From Canibacter zhoujuaniae (GTDB taxonomy: Bacteria; Actinomycetota; Actinomycetes; Actinomycetales; Microbacteriaceae), in assembly GCF_011752005.1 (NCBI RefSeq), contig NZ_JAAIJZ010000001.1:776089-840088 (forward strand): a stretch of DNA of 64,000 nucleotides, read 5' to 3'. Positions 7,097-15,497 of the stretch are shown piece by piece. The position numbers and the translations under genes are program-made. The notes under the pieces are model-generated. The model searched no databases and was not told the origin of the DNA. It worked only from the letters and a program-made list of their open reading frames with translations. Every line of letters begins with the position of its first letter. Within the stretch, counting starts at the first letter, position 1.

Positions 7097-9823
7097 TTAT
7101 TCTCCTGCCACAAGTCTTAAAATTTTGATGCTTCGCTCTTCCACCGCTTCCGGGGTAAAAGCCCACTTAAGGCTGTCGCCAGCGGCCCACAGCGGCAGCT
7201 GATCTTTAATATTTGGGGACCGCGGATGCCCCGAAGCGCCTGATGAAATCACCCAGGTTGCGCTGTTTGGATCACTCATATCCACCGCCATGCGCATCGA
7301 TGGCCCGCTGGTTACCTCAAAACTAACGCTGCCGTCATTCACCGCGGGTGAAAAGTTCATCGCATTCGGAATAGTCGCCCCGCCCGGCACACCGACCGGA
7401 TCGGCGTTAAAGAAACTGCGGATCACACCCGGGATACTGTCAGCACCCATCACCCTGTGCGTGGGGGATTCCACATGCACTCTGCCCCACTCCCACGCGT
7501 TAATATCTGCGCCAAGCTGTTTCACAAGATCGGCTTCAGCTGCCGCAAACGCACGCAGCACCATATCGGGCGCAGTTTCTCGCGCAGCAGTTGCTTTGTC
7601 ATCCCACAGTTCAGCTTCAGGGTCTGCGAAAGCGCGCACCAACAGCTCCATATTCTGCGCACCAGAGTTTGGCTGAAAGCCTGTGAACTCGTCTGCCACA
7701 GTGTTATTTAAAAGGTGCGCATACAGCGCTGCCGCAATAGTTGCGCCAACCGAATCTACTGTTGTGTGTGATCCTTCTGCAACCCAGGCCTGCAACAGCT
7801 GTTGCATCTGCTGTTGCCGTTTGGGCGCATCACGTAAATCTGCTGCGATGAAATGCTCACTCAGTTCAGCACCGTATGGCGAACGGTCGAGCAGCATAAT
7901 TTTTTCTGCATCATGAAGAGTTATATCCCCCTTCGCAATCAGCTCTTCGATCCCTTCGCGGATCTGCTGCGCACGGTATCCCTGATCTGAGTATGAGCCG
8001 AGATAGGGGCCGAGGTCGCTCGGTGTGATTTGCTGGTTTGCTGGGACGATAAACCCTTCGGCCGGGTTCAACAGCGCAGGCATGTCTGCGGCAGCATAGT
8101 ATCCCTGCCAGTCATAACGCGAATCCCAGCCGGGACGTGGCCAACGGCCATCCGCACCGAGATTAGCAGCGCTTGGAATCTTCGTAAGTTGCGCGTCAGT
8201 TTCTGCAATATGCGGGCGCACGGGGAACCTTCCGGGCGCTTGATAACCAATGTCCCCACTCTTTGTGGCGAAGAGAATATTTTGCGCCGGCACAGCAAAC
8301 AGTCGTGCCGCTTCTCGCACCTCAGAAACGTTAGTGGCACGATTAATCGCAAAAATCGCATCCCCGGTAATGTCCGGTTTCAAGGCAGTCCACTCGAGCG
8401 CAACAGAGAAATCTTCGGGTGTCGCATCGAGCTTTGCAACTCTTTCATTTGGAACTAACAGGTCTGACACAATTGGGCCGTGCACGCTCCGCCTAACGGT
8501 TACGTCATAGCTTTCACCGCCGGCCACATTGAAGGTTTCTGTCCAGACCTCGTAAGGCACGGCAGCCCCGTCTCGTTCATAAGTATTTTCATCGAGATTC
8601 TTTTCGACGACAAAGTCTGCAACATCACCGCCCAGGTTGGTCAACCCCCACGCCAGTTCGGCATTGCGGCCGATAATCACCCCGGGCATACCGGAGAAAG
8701 AAAAGCCGCTCACATCGATAGTGCAGTCTGCGCCAGATCCCACGCAGTGCAAGCCAATCTGATACCACACGGACGGATAGTCAATGCCAAGGTGCGGATC
8801 ATTTGCGATTATCGGCGCCCCGCTCGCGGTGTGCTTACCCGAGATTGCAAAAGAGTTTGAACCTACGCCCTGGCCGCGGCCGAGAATCACCGGAATGCTA
8901 CTCAGCACCGAGTGAGCGGTGTCTACAGCTGCAGCGCTGCTGCGGCCGAGTAGTTCAGCCTGTGCGGCAGCTGCACTGTCTGCGCCCTCATCGCTCACTG
9001 TCTTTGCAGCAGACGACACCACCGTGTTTTTCACAGGGGCCGGCACGGCCACCTGTAGCGGATCCGCAATCGGGTATTCTTCGCGCGGCCGTAGATTGCT
9101 GCCGTCTTGGCTTGGAATCACTGGTTTGTGGCGATCCTCAAGATAAGGGGGGAAGAGCTTCTCAACAGCCGCAACATCCTGCATGCTTTGGAAGGCTTGC
9201 AGCCGCAGCTGTTCATCTTCGATATTAGCTTTCAAATCCCAAGCCATCGCTTTTAACCAGGCTAAAGAGTCAACCCCCTGCCAGGGTTCGATATCTTGAA
9301 CCGGCACGCTAAGACCTAAAACGGCATATTCATTAGCGATCTGCCACGGCTGCTTCCCCGCTATGTAGGCGTTCACCCCGGCCGCATACGCCTCATAGAA
9401 GGATCGTGACTCTGCCGAGATGAGATTCCATTCTTCTTCAGCGAGCGCGCGCCAACCCATAGTGCGGATCACAACATCCGCCTGCTTCGCGCTATCATTC
9501 CCGCCAACGAGTTCGGTTAGACGACCCCCGGTTAGATGCCGCCGATAGTCCATTTCAAAGAAACGGTCTTGCGCGTGTGTGTATCCTTGCGCGAAAAATA
9601 GGTCGGTGTCGCTGTTTGCGTAGATGTGCGGGATGCCGTTACTGTCGCGCTCTACGGAAACGTCGCCAGACAGCCCGGCAAGCTTCACAACTCCGTCGTG
9701 TTGCGGCAGCGGGGCGTGCACAACCACCGCCACACCACCAGCGACTACCGCAACAACAGCTGCTAGCAAGCTGGCTGTGATGATCGCGAAGTTTCGAAAA
9801 CGTTTGCGCGCCGCCTTTGCCAT
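7097..9823 (-). CDS. Penicillin acylase family (Ntn-hydrolase) protein, membrane-anchored
   Basis: 908 residues. A basic N-terminus and a hydrophobic segment at about residues 12-36 form a signal anchor, placing the enzyme outside the membrane. The alpha part is followed by a low-complexity alanine-rich linker (about 270-310), then the autoprocessing site GQGVGSNSFAISG in which Ser322 would become the N-terminal nucleophile of the beta chain; HLGIDYPSVWYQIGLH and the conserved asparagine region follow. Family members hydrolyse amide bonds in beta-lactams, acyl-homoserine lactones or other acyl amides; the substrate cannot be read here. It is translationally adjacent to pfkA, probably a matter of transcription rather than shared function. 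Confidence 0.88.
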   Translation of the reverse strand: MAKAARKRFRNFAIITASLLAAVVAVVAGGVAVVVHAPLPQHDGVVKLAGLSGDVSVERDSNGIPHIYANSDTDLFFAQGYTHAQDRFFEMDYRRHLTGGRLTELVGGNDSAKQADVVIRTMGWRALAEEEWNLISAESRSFYEAYAAGVNAYIAGKQPWQIANEYAVLGLSVPVQDIEPWQGVDSLAWLKAMAWDLKANIEDEQLRLQAFQSMQDVAAVEKLFPPYLEDRHKPVIPSQDGSNLRPREEYPIADPLQVAVPAPVKNTVVSSAAKTVSDEGADSAAAAQAELLGRSSAAAVDTAHSVLSSIPVILGRGQGVGSNSFAISGKHTASGAPIIANDPHLGIDYPSVWYQIGLHCVGSGADCTIDVSGFSFSGMPGVIIGRNAELAWGLTNLGGDVADFVVEKNLDENTYERDGAAVPYEVWTETFNVAGGESYDVTVRRSVHGPIVSDLLVPNERVAKLDATPEDFSVALEWTALKPDITGDAIFAINRATNVSEVREAARLFAVPAQNILFATKSGDIGYQAPGRFPVRPHIAETDAQLTKIPSAANLGADGRWPRPGWDSRYDWQGYYAAADMPALLNPAEGFIVPANQQITPSDLGPYLGSYSDQGYRAQQIREGIEELIAKGDITLHDAEKIMLLDRSPYGAELSEHFIAADLRDAPKRQQQMQQLLQAWVAEGSHTTVDSVGATIAAALYAHLLNNTVADEFTGFQPNSGAQNMELLVRAFADPEAELWDDKATAARETAPDMVLRAFAAAEADLVKQLGADINAWEWGRVHVESPTHRVMGADSIPGVIRSFFNADPVGVPGGATIPNAMNFSPAVNDGSVSFEVTSGPSMRMAVDMSDPNSATWVISSGASGHPRSPNIKDQLPLWAAGDSLKWAFTPEAVEERSIKILRLVAGE

Positions 9824-9875
9824 ACCACCCCTTAGTGATTGATCTTTGAAGTCAATTCTACGGGGCGATTGCAGC

Positions 9876-12020
9876 TTAGCTTTCGCGGCTCTCGATCTCC
9901 TGTCTTAAGACACTCATCAATACCCGCATCTGCACTGAATCAGCGTCGTCAGCCTGGGCTGCACCACCGTCAAGTGCGCGTGCGGCAAGGCCCGCCTTCG
10001 AGTCGATCAACTCAGCAATCCGCTGGTCGATCGTCTTTGAAGCAATAATGCGCCATGCGGTCACCGGCTCTTCCTGCCCGATGCGGTGCACGCGGTCGAT
10101 AGCCTGTGTCTGTTCAGCGTCGGTCCAGCTCAATTCAGCAAGCACAACGTTTGACGATGCTTGCAGGTTAACTCCCACGCCCGCAGCTGAGAGAGAGCAC
10201 ACAATCACGTGCACCTCCGGGTCGGTTTGGAAGGCATCAATCGCCTTCTGCCGCTCAGTCGCACTCTGATACCCGCGAATTGAGGTGGTTTTGAGTTCGT
10301 GTTCGGCAAAGGCGGCTTCGGCGCGATCCATAACGTCGTTGTGTTTTGCAAAAAACACTACTTTACCGGCAGAACGGGCTAGCTGCGCAGCATAGTCAAC
10401 CGCCAGATCGATTTTTGCGAGACCGATCTGCCGCACCATGCTAAATACGTTTACGCCATCACCCTGCTCGTCTGCTTCAAGTTCTCTAGCGCACACCATG
10501 CGAATGAGCTGTTCGTCACTGTAATCGTGTTCTTTTGCCACTTTACGCATGCGTTTGTAGCTGTCGTAAAGTTTGTTAGCAAGCTTGCGTTCGGCCTCCT
10601 GCACCCCGGGAGCCGCCGCATCATCAAGCTCAATCGGCAGGTCGATAACACGCTTGGCTGGAAGATCCTTCGCAACATCAATCTTCCGGCGGCGCACAAC
10701 CCCGAGGTCGATAACCGCCTGTCGTGCCGCGCCGTAGAAAGCGCCGTCAGCCGGGGTTAAACCGGTTGCTTCCAAAGCTGAAAGCAGCTCTGGGCCGGGT
10801 TTTTCGCCGGCGGTCCAGCCGAGCATCTGCCAGATAGCGCGGAAGTCATCGATTGAATTTATCAGCGGTGTGCCGGTCAACGCGACGAGCAGTGGATCAC
10901 CGCTGGGGGCTGCGTTCCGCACCCGATCGGCAAGCGCAAGCACGCTTCTCGACCGCTGTGAGGTGACGTTTTTAATCATATGCGCTTCATCAACAACCAG
11001 ACCGTTAAAGCCGAAATCACCGAGCCACGACAGGTGGCGGCCCACTATGTCGTAGTTAATGACAAAGATATCTGCAAAGACATCAACGTCTTCACCATCG
11101 CCTGTGATAACACTGACGCGACGTTTCGGGGTCCACTTCTCAGCTTCGCGCGCCCAGTTCATTTTGACCACGTTCGGCGCAACAACAAGCAGCGGATACG
11201 AGTTAGCGACCGACGCCGCCAGCAGCGACTGCGCAGTTTTACCCAAACCCGGCTCATCGGCGAGCAGGAACCGTCGATGCCCGTCGCGGACGGCGGCAAG
11301 CAGTTTTGCCTGGTGCGGCATGAGCTCAGTATCTGCGGGGGCTATGCGATCGCGAACGGGAGCTTCTGGCAGCTCCATACTCGCCATACCGTGACCACCC
11401 TGCTCAAAAGCTTTCAACAGCGGTGAAATCAGCTCCCAGTTGGCAAGACGCACAACCGGCACCTCTTGGCTCTTCCGGTTTAACTGCGGCGCCAAAAACG
11501 GGTTTGCCAGTTTGCGCGCAGAAACACGTGCGGGCACAACCTGTCTGTCAACCAGCTCAGGCGCAACAATTTTTGTAATCGACTCTTGCGCTGGCGTTGT
11601 TGGCTCCTCTTCCGGAGCTTCAAGCCCGGCCTGGGTCAGCATCTTCCGCTTCAGGGCAATAGTTGCTTCAGTGATCGGAGCTTCCGGCTCTAGCAAAGGC
11701 AGCAGGCTCGGATCTTGCGCAACGGTCTTGGCGAGGATCCCCGCGATGCCGTCAAGGCGCTTCAAGGTTTCGGCGCGGTCTGCTGCAGAGATTTCTTGGT
11801 CGTCACGGACGCGGGCGCGCTCATCACGCATGATCAACGCCACGACGTGAAAGCGGGTGCGATTGGCGGGGCTGGCCTTACCGCGTTGCGCAGACGCTTC
11901 AACCTCGCGCACCGCTAACGCTAACTGGGGAATAATGCCCTCATTGTGGGCGTGTTTGCGCTTCATGCTGTGCCCAGACTTCGAGGTGCGCACAGAGCGG
12001 CTTTTTACTGTAGATGCCAA
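9876..12020 (-). CDS. SNF2-family DEAD/H-box helicase
   Basis: Superfamily 2 ATPase of the SNF2/RapA type. Motif I ADEPGLGKT, motif II DEAH, motif III TGTPL and the C-terminal helicase motifs (ADQ-like DAEQTQAIDRVHRIGQ, motif VI) are all visible, so both RecA-like lobes are intact. An N-terminal region of roughly 200 residues is unlike known domains. TTG at 12020 is chosen because caggag lies 5 bases before it; a GTG at 12047 has no ribosome site. Stand-alone SNF2 proteins remodel protein-DNA or stalled-polymerase complexes; no methylase or nuclease partner is adjacent, so a restriction or defence role is not supported. Confidence 0.88.
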   Translation of the reverse strand: MASTVKSRSVRTSKSGHSMKRKHAHNEGIIPQLALAVREVEASAQRGKASPANRTRFHVVALIMRDERARVRDDQEISAADRAETLKRLDGIAGILAKTVAQDPSLLPLLEPEAPITEATIALKRKMLTQAGLEAPEEEPTTPAQESITKIVAPELVDRQVVPARVSARKLANPFLAPQLNRKSQEVPVVRLANWELISPLLKAFEQGGHGMASMELPEAPVRDRIAPADTELMPHQAKLLAAVRDGHRRFLLADEPGLGKTAQSLLAASVANSYPLLVVAPNVVKMNWAREAEKWTPKRRVSVITGDGEDVDVFADIFVINYDIVGRHLSWLGDFGFNGLVVDEAHMIKNVTSQRSRSVLALADRVRNAAPSGDPLLVALTGTPLINSIDDFRAIWQMLGWTAGEKPGPELLSALEATGLTPADGAFYGAARQAVIDLGVVRRRKIDVAKDLPAKRVIDLPIELDDAAAPGVQEAERKLANKLYDSYKRMRKVAKEHDYSDEQLIRMVCARELEADEQGDGVNVFSMVRQIGLAKIDLAVDYAAQLARSAGKVVFFAKHNDVMDRAEAAFAEHELKTTSIRGYQSATERQKAIDAFQTDPEVHVIVCSLSAAGVGVNLQASSNVVLAELSWTDAEQTQAIDRVHRIGQEEPVTAWRIIASKTIDQRIAELIDSKAGLAARALDGGAAQADDADSVQMRVLMSVLRQEIESRES

Positions 12021-12142
12021 AACATCTCCTGTTTCGTAAACAAGCACCCGCGCAGTTTTAGCGCAAGTGTTCTGATATATCTGCGGGCCGTGAACGGCAG
12101 AGAAAGCCGTTGAAAATCACACGCCAGAAACGCAGGTTTATA

Positions 12143-13075
12143 CTATATTAGCAGGTCGCGAGTCTGCTGGATGTCTGCTTCCATCTGCTTTACCAGGTCG
12201 TCAATGCCTGTGAATTTTGTCATCCCACGCAGTCGATGTTTGAATTCAACGGTCATCAGCTCGCCGTAAATGCTTCCTCTAAAATCGAGCAGGTGCACCT
12301 CAACCTGACTTGGCGCATCTGGGGTGAAAGTAGGGTTACCGCCGATAGATATTGCTGCCATATGGGTCTTGCCAGCCACATGCGCAAGACCAGCGTAGAC
12401 ACCATCAGCGGGGGCGAGCCCCTCATACTTCGGCTGCAAATTGGCAGTTGGAAAGCCCAGCAAGCGGCCGCGCTCGGCACCGTGCACAACCAGGCCGCGA
12501 ATCCGCACGGGCCGTTCCAGTAGTTGTGCGGCAGCTGCAATATCCCCAGCGGCTAACAGCGCACGGATCCTGGAGCTTGAGACCCGCTTACCATCAAACA
12601 CAACGTCTTCTGTTATATGCACTGCAAAGCCAAGCTCTCGGCCGAGCTGTGTTAATAACTCGACGTCACCGGATCCTCCCCGTCCGAAACGGAAATCTGC
12701 TCCCATCAGCACCTGCCGCGCATTCATCCCTTCGCGCAGCACCTTTTGAGCAAACTCCTCTGGCGAAAACTCTGACAGTTCACGTGTGAAGTCAACCATC
12801 AGTGCCGCGCTGATGCCGAGCCCTGCAAGCAGTTCGAAACGCTGCTCAGGGCTGTTCAGCGCCGGCGGGCAGGCTGCAGGATTCAACACCTTAAGAGGGT
12901 TCTCTGTGAAGGTGAAAACAGCAGGTTCTAGGCTGTGTTCTTTAGAGACGGCGAGCAGTCGCTCAATAATTGCTCTGTGTCCTTTGTGAATACCGTCAAA
13001 CTTTCCGATCGTGACCGCTGTCGGATGCGTAAAAGCGTCTGCCGGCAGAGCTTCAAAACTGCGAAAACTACGCAT
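12143..13075 (-). CDS. ribF: Bifunctional riboflavin kinase / FAD synthetase
   Basis: Makes FMN and FAD from riboflavin. The N-terminal nucleotidyltransferase domain begins with VTIGKFDGIHKGHRAI (the HxGH motif), and the C-terminal flavokinase domain starts near residue 175 with VVHGAERGRLLGFPTANL and contains GNPTF. About 310 residues is normal. ATG at 13075 overlaps the last 8 bases of the upstream membrane-protein gene and gives a standard N-terminus; an ATG at 13105 is less likely. The truB-ribF proximity is typical of bacteria, here with two membrane-protein genes between them. Confidence 0.93.
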   Translation of the reverse strand: MRSFRSFEALPADAFTHPTAVTIGKFDGIHKGHRAIIERLLAVSKEHSLEPAVFTFTENPLKVLNPAACPPALNSPEQRFELLAGLGISAALMVDFTRELSEFSPEEFAQKVLREGMNARQVLMGADFRFGRGGSGDVELLTQLGRELGFAVHITEDVVFDGKRVSSSRIRALLAAGDIAAAAQLLERPVRIRGLVVHGAERGRLLGFPTANLQPKYEGLAPADGVYAGLAHVAGKTHMAAISIGGNPTFTPDAPSQVEVHLLDFRGSIYGELMTVEFKHRLRGMTKFTGIDDLVKQMEADIQQTRDLLI

Positions 13076-13496
13076 CGGCGCGCTCCAGCCGGTCGAGTTT
13101 GGCAAGATAGTTAAGCCCTAAAATCGGCATTATCACTGGGAGGAACAGATACCCGCTGCCGAAGTGCGACCACACTGCGGGGTGGGCGAAAAATTCCGGC
13201 ATCAAAAGACTTAGTGTGCCCACCGTAACGACCCCAATAATTTCAAAGATCGCTCCCGCTCGGGCAATATTGCGCCACACACGCCCACGCTGAAAGAGAG
13301 CAACCGTGATTAGCACATACACAACCGCCGCCACAGCCGAGAGGCTGTATGCCAGCGGCGCCTCCTCAAATTTTGAAATGATCTGGTAGACAGAACGCCC
13401 GGTTGCCGCAAGCGCGAGAATCACATAAATAATCTTTATAAGTTTGCCCAAGCCCCCGATTTTAGCCGCGTCTAAGCTCGCTTCGTGAGATGCCAT
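13068..13496 (-). CDS. Conserved four-helix membrane protein next to ribF
   Basis: 142 residues with four hydrophobic segments (about 20-38, 52-68, 82-100, 115-132) and charged ends. No enzymatic motif. The stop codon lies inside the ribF start region, so the two are translationally linked. Similar small polytopic proteins occur at this position (between truB and ribF) in other actinobacteria as far as I recall; no function is known. Confidence 0.75.
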   Translation of the reverse strand: MASHEASLDAAKIGGLGKLIKIIYVILALAATGRSVYQIISKFEEAPLAYSLSAVAAVVYVLITVALFQRGRVWRNIARAGAIFEIIGVVTVGTLSLLMPEFFAHPAVWSHFGSGYLFLPVIMPILGLNYLAKLDRLERADA

Positions 13497-13529
13497 AAGT
13501 TCTATCTTAGCCTTGAATTTAGTGCTGGA

Positions 13530-13895
13530 TCACGCCCAGATGCCCCAAATAACGGCCATTCTGTAAACCATTACCGCAAGAGAGACACCGACAATTGCAA
13601 GCACCCCGTTCGCCCACCGGGTGCGATCAACAAGCGCCCAAACACCAGCGCCGATCGGCAGCGCAAACGCCACAATTAGGTAAAGCCAAAACTCCAGCAG
13701 GTCTCCCGCAGGAGGGTTACCCACAGCAGGAGCCACCAGCGCTATCACCACCTGGCAAAGCAAACCTACTGCGCTTAAAAGCGTGAGCCCCATAGTCAGA
13801 TCGTTGGGAGCTTTCTTTAACACGCAGGCAGCGACGCACACAAGCGCAGCCAGCAGCGCAACGACTATCTGAGCTACTGCAAACCACTCAATCAC
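13530..13895 (-). CDS. Conserved four-helix membrane protein after truB
   Basis: 121 residues, almost entirely hydrophobic: four predicted segments (about 5-25, 36-55, 66-85, 95-115) separated by short loops. GTG at 13895 overlaps the truB stop (GTGA), implying translational coupling. Function unknown; part of the truB to ribF run. Confidence 0.75.
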   Translation of the reverse strand: MIEWFAVAQIVVALLAALVCVAACVLKKAPNDLTMGLTLLSAVGLLCQVVIALVAPAVGNPPAGDLLEFWLYLIVAFALPIGAGVWALVDRTRWANGVLAIVGVSLAVMVYRMAVIWGIWA

Positions 13896-14902
13896 CGCAC
13901 AACCTCCTGCTGCAAAAACCCGGTAAGCACCCGCATTTTTCCCTTGCGGATCGCGACCAGCGCCACCAGTCTACCGGTCAGCGCTACTGCTGCTGCGAGC
14001 TCAGCGTCAGGCGCTGTCGTCTCTAATTGTTTGCCGTGCCCAAGCGCTATCGCTTCGTCCTGCTGCACCTTAACAACCGGAAATAGCTGTGCAGCAGTTT
14101 CCGCCGGTGAGAAACAGGGCAGATTTGCTGGGTCTGCTGCTTTACCGGCAGCCACTTTTTGCGCTTCAGCATCGAGAGTGTCTAAGCACACTGCGCTGTT
14201 TACACTAAACGGGCCAACGCTTTCGCGACGCAGCGCAACAAGGTGACCGTAAACACCGAGCGCAGCTCCCAGATCGCGTGCTAGTGCACGAATGTAGGTC
14301 CCGCTTGAAACCTCAGCTGTCACATCAATGTCGAGCACAGCGTCGCCGTTCTCTGTCTGCGCTTCTCGCACACCACCGAGTTCAAAACGGTGCACAGTAA
14401 CCCGCCTAGCCTTAAGGTTAACTTCTTTCCCCTGACGCACCAGATCGTATGCTCGTTTTCCCTGCACCTTAATAGCGCTAACAGCTGTCGGCACCTGCAT
14501 AATTTCACCGGTAAAATCAGCCATCGCGCGCTTCAGCAGCTCACGCAAGCGACTTTCGTCGGTTTTCACGAGAGCAGTCAACGCTGCGATATCTTTCGGC
14601 GCTGCGCTTCCTGTAACAGCGCCAAGACTGTCATCAGTAACGGTGGCCTGCCCCAAGCGAATTGTTGCGGTGTAAACCTTGTCTAACCCGACGAGATGAG
14701 TGAGCAGCCTCGTTGCCGAGCCAATACCGATTGTGAGCAGGCCCGTAGCTAGCGGGTCGAGCGTTCCGGCATGACCCACCTTGCGGGTCGAAAAAGCTCT
14801 GCGGGTGCGGGCAACAACATCGTGGCTTGTCCAGCCGCTTCGTTTATCAACGAGTAGGATCGCACCGGAGCCCACTGCCTCCGAAAGTGAATTAACGGGC
14901 AT
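13892..14902 (-). CDS. truB: tRNA pseudouridine-55 synthase
   Basis: Makes pseudouridine 55 in the T loop of tRNA. KRSGWTSHDVV (motif I) and GHAGTLDPLATG (motif II, catalytic Asp49) are intact, followed by KVYTATIRLG and the GTYIRALARDLG motif. 336 residues includes the actinobacterial C-terminal extension (PUA-like). The start codon lies 11 bases inside the end of rbfA, so translation is coupled. Confidence 0.95.
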   Translation of the reverse strand: MPVNSLSEAVGSGAILLVDKRSGWTSHDVVARTRRAFSTRKVGHAGTLDPLATGLLTIGIGSATRLLTHLVGLDKVYTATIRLGQATVTDDSLGAVTGSAAPKDIAALTALVKTDESRLRELLKRAMADFTGEIMQVPTAVSAIKVQGKRAYDLVRQGKEVNLKARRVTVHRFELGGVREAQTENGDAVLDIDVTAEVSSGTYIRALARDLGAALGVYGHLVALRRESVGPFSVNSAVCLDTLDAEAQKVAAGKAADPANLPCFSPAETAAQLFPVVKVQQDEAIALGHGKQLETTAPDAELAAAVALTGRLVALVAIRKGKMRVLTGFLQQEVVR

Positions 14903-15374
14903 CGTCGGCGTCGATTACTGCGGTTTCACCATCCACAGACGCTGTTTGTTCTGCCTCACCTGCAGGTTTCTTATATGGATCGGCGTCACCAGCGTATTCA
15001 GCGTTGGCCGCTAATTCAGCCACCTCAGCATCACGCTGCTTAGCAGTGTTGAGCAAATCAGTCAGGTGCGCAGCGGTTTCTGGCAGCTGATCCGGAATAA
15101 ACTCCAGCGTTGGGGTTAAGCGAGTGCCCAAGTTTTTTGCAACCTCGCTGCGCAGCATACCGGTTGCTGCTCGCAGAGCCTTCGCGCTATCTTCACGCTC
15201 AGCATCTGTGCCGTAAACGGTGTAAAAAACTGATGCCTGCTGCAGGTCACCTGTGACACGCACCTCAGTGATCGTCACAAAGCCCAGCCGTGGGTCGCGC
15301 AGGCCTTTTTCGAGGCGACGCGCAAGAATCTGGTGAATGCGATCTGCAACTTTTCCAATACGCGGGTTAGTCAT
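14892..15374 (-). CDS. rbfA: Ribosome-binding factor A
   Basis: Binds the 16S rRNA 5' helix region and assists 30S maturation. The KH-fold core (RIGKVADRIHQILARRLEKGLRDPRLGFVTITEV) spans residues 5-115, followed by an acidic and alanine-rich tail of about 45 residues. It sits between infB and truB as in most bacteria, but a strong hairpin separates it from infB, so it may also have its own promoter in the 60 bases upstream. Confidence 0.94.
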   Translation of the reverse strand: MTNPRIGKVADRIHQILARRLEKGLRDPRLGFVTITEVRVTGDLQQASVFYTVYGTDAEREDSAKALRAATGMLRSEVAKNLGTRLTPTLEFIPDQLPETAAHLTDLLNTAKQRDAEVAELAANAEYAGDADPYKKPAGEAEQTASVDGETAVIDADDAR

Positions 15375-15435
15375 AAATTTAAGCCTATCAATCTGCCAGT
15401 TTTTCGTATCTGATGATTTGGTGACATAAAGAGCT

Positions 15436-15477
15436 AGAGAGGGCTCACGGATTGTTTAGATCCGCGGAGCCCTCTCT
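15436..15477 (-). terminator. Hairpin between infB and rbfA
   Basis: An 11-bp perfect outer stem (15436-15446 with 15467-15477) and a 5-bp inner stem (15448-15452 with 15460-15464) form a stable hairpin 20 bases after the infB stop. Only a short, mixed T stretch follows on the minus strand, so it may be a partial terminator or an RNA-stability hairpin that uncouples rbfA-truB from infB. Confidence 0.65.
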
Positions 15478-15497
15478 GCGCTTAGCGCTCGGAGTCG

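Noticed and set aside
9876..12020. SNF2 helicase as part of a restriction or defence island
   Set aside because: Neighbours are ribF and an acylase gene; no methylase, nuclease or other defence component is adjacent.
15375..15435. A separate promoter for rbfA
   Set aside because: No convincing -35/-10 pair could be read in the 60 bases between the infB hairpin and rbfA, so none is listed.
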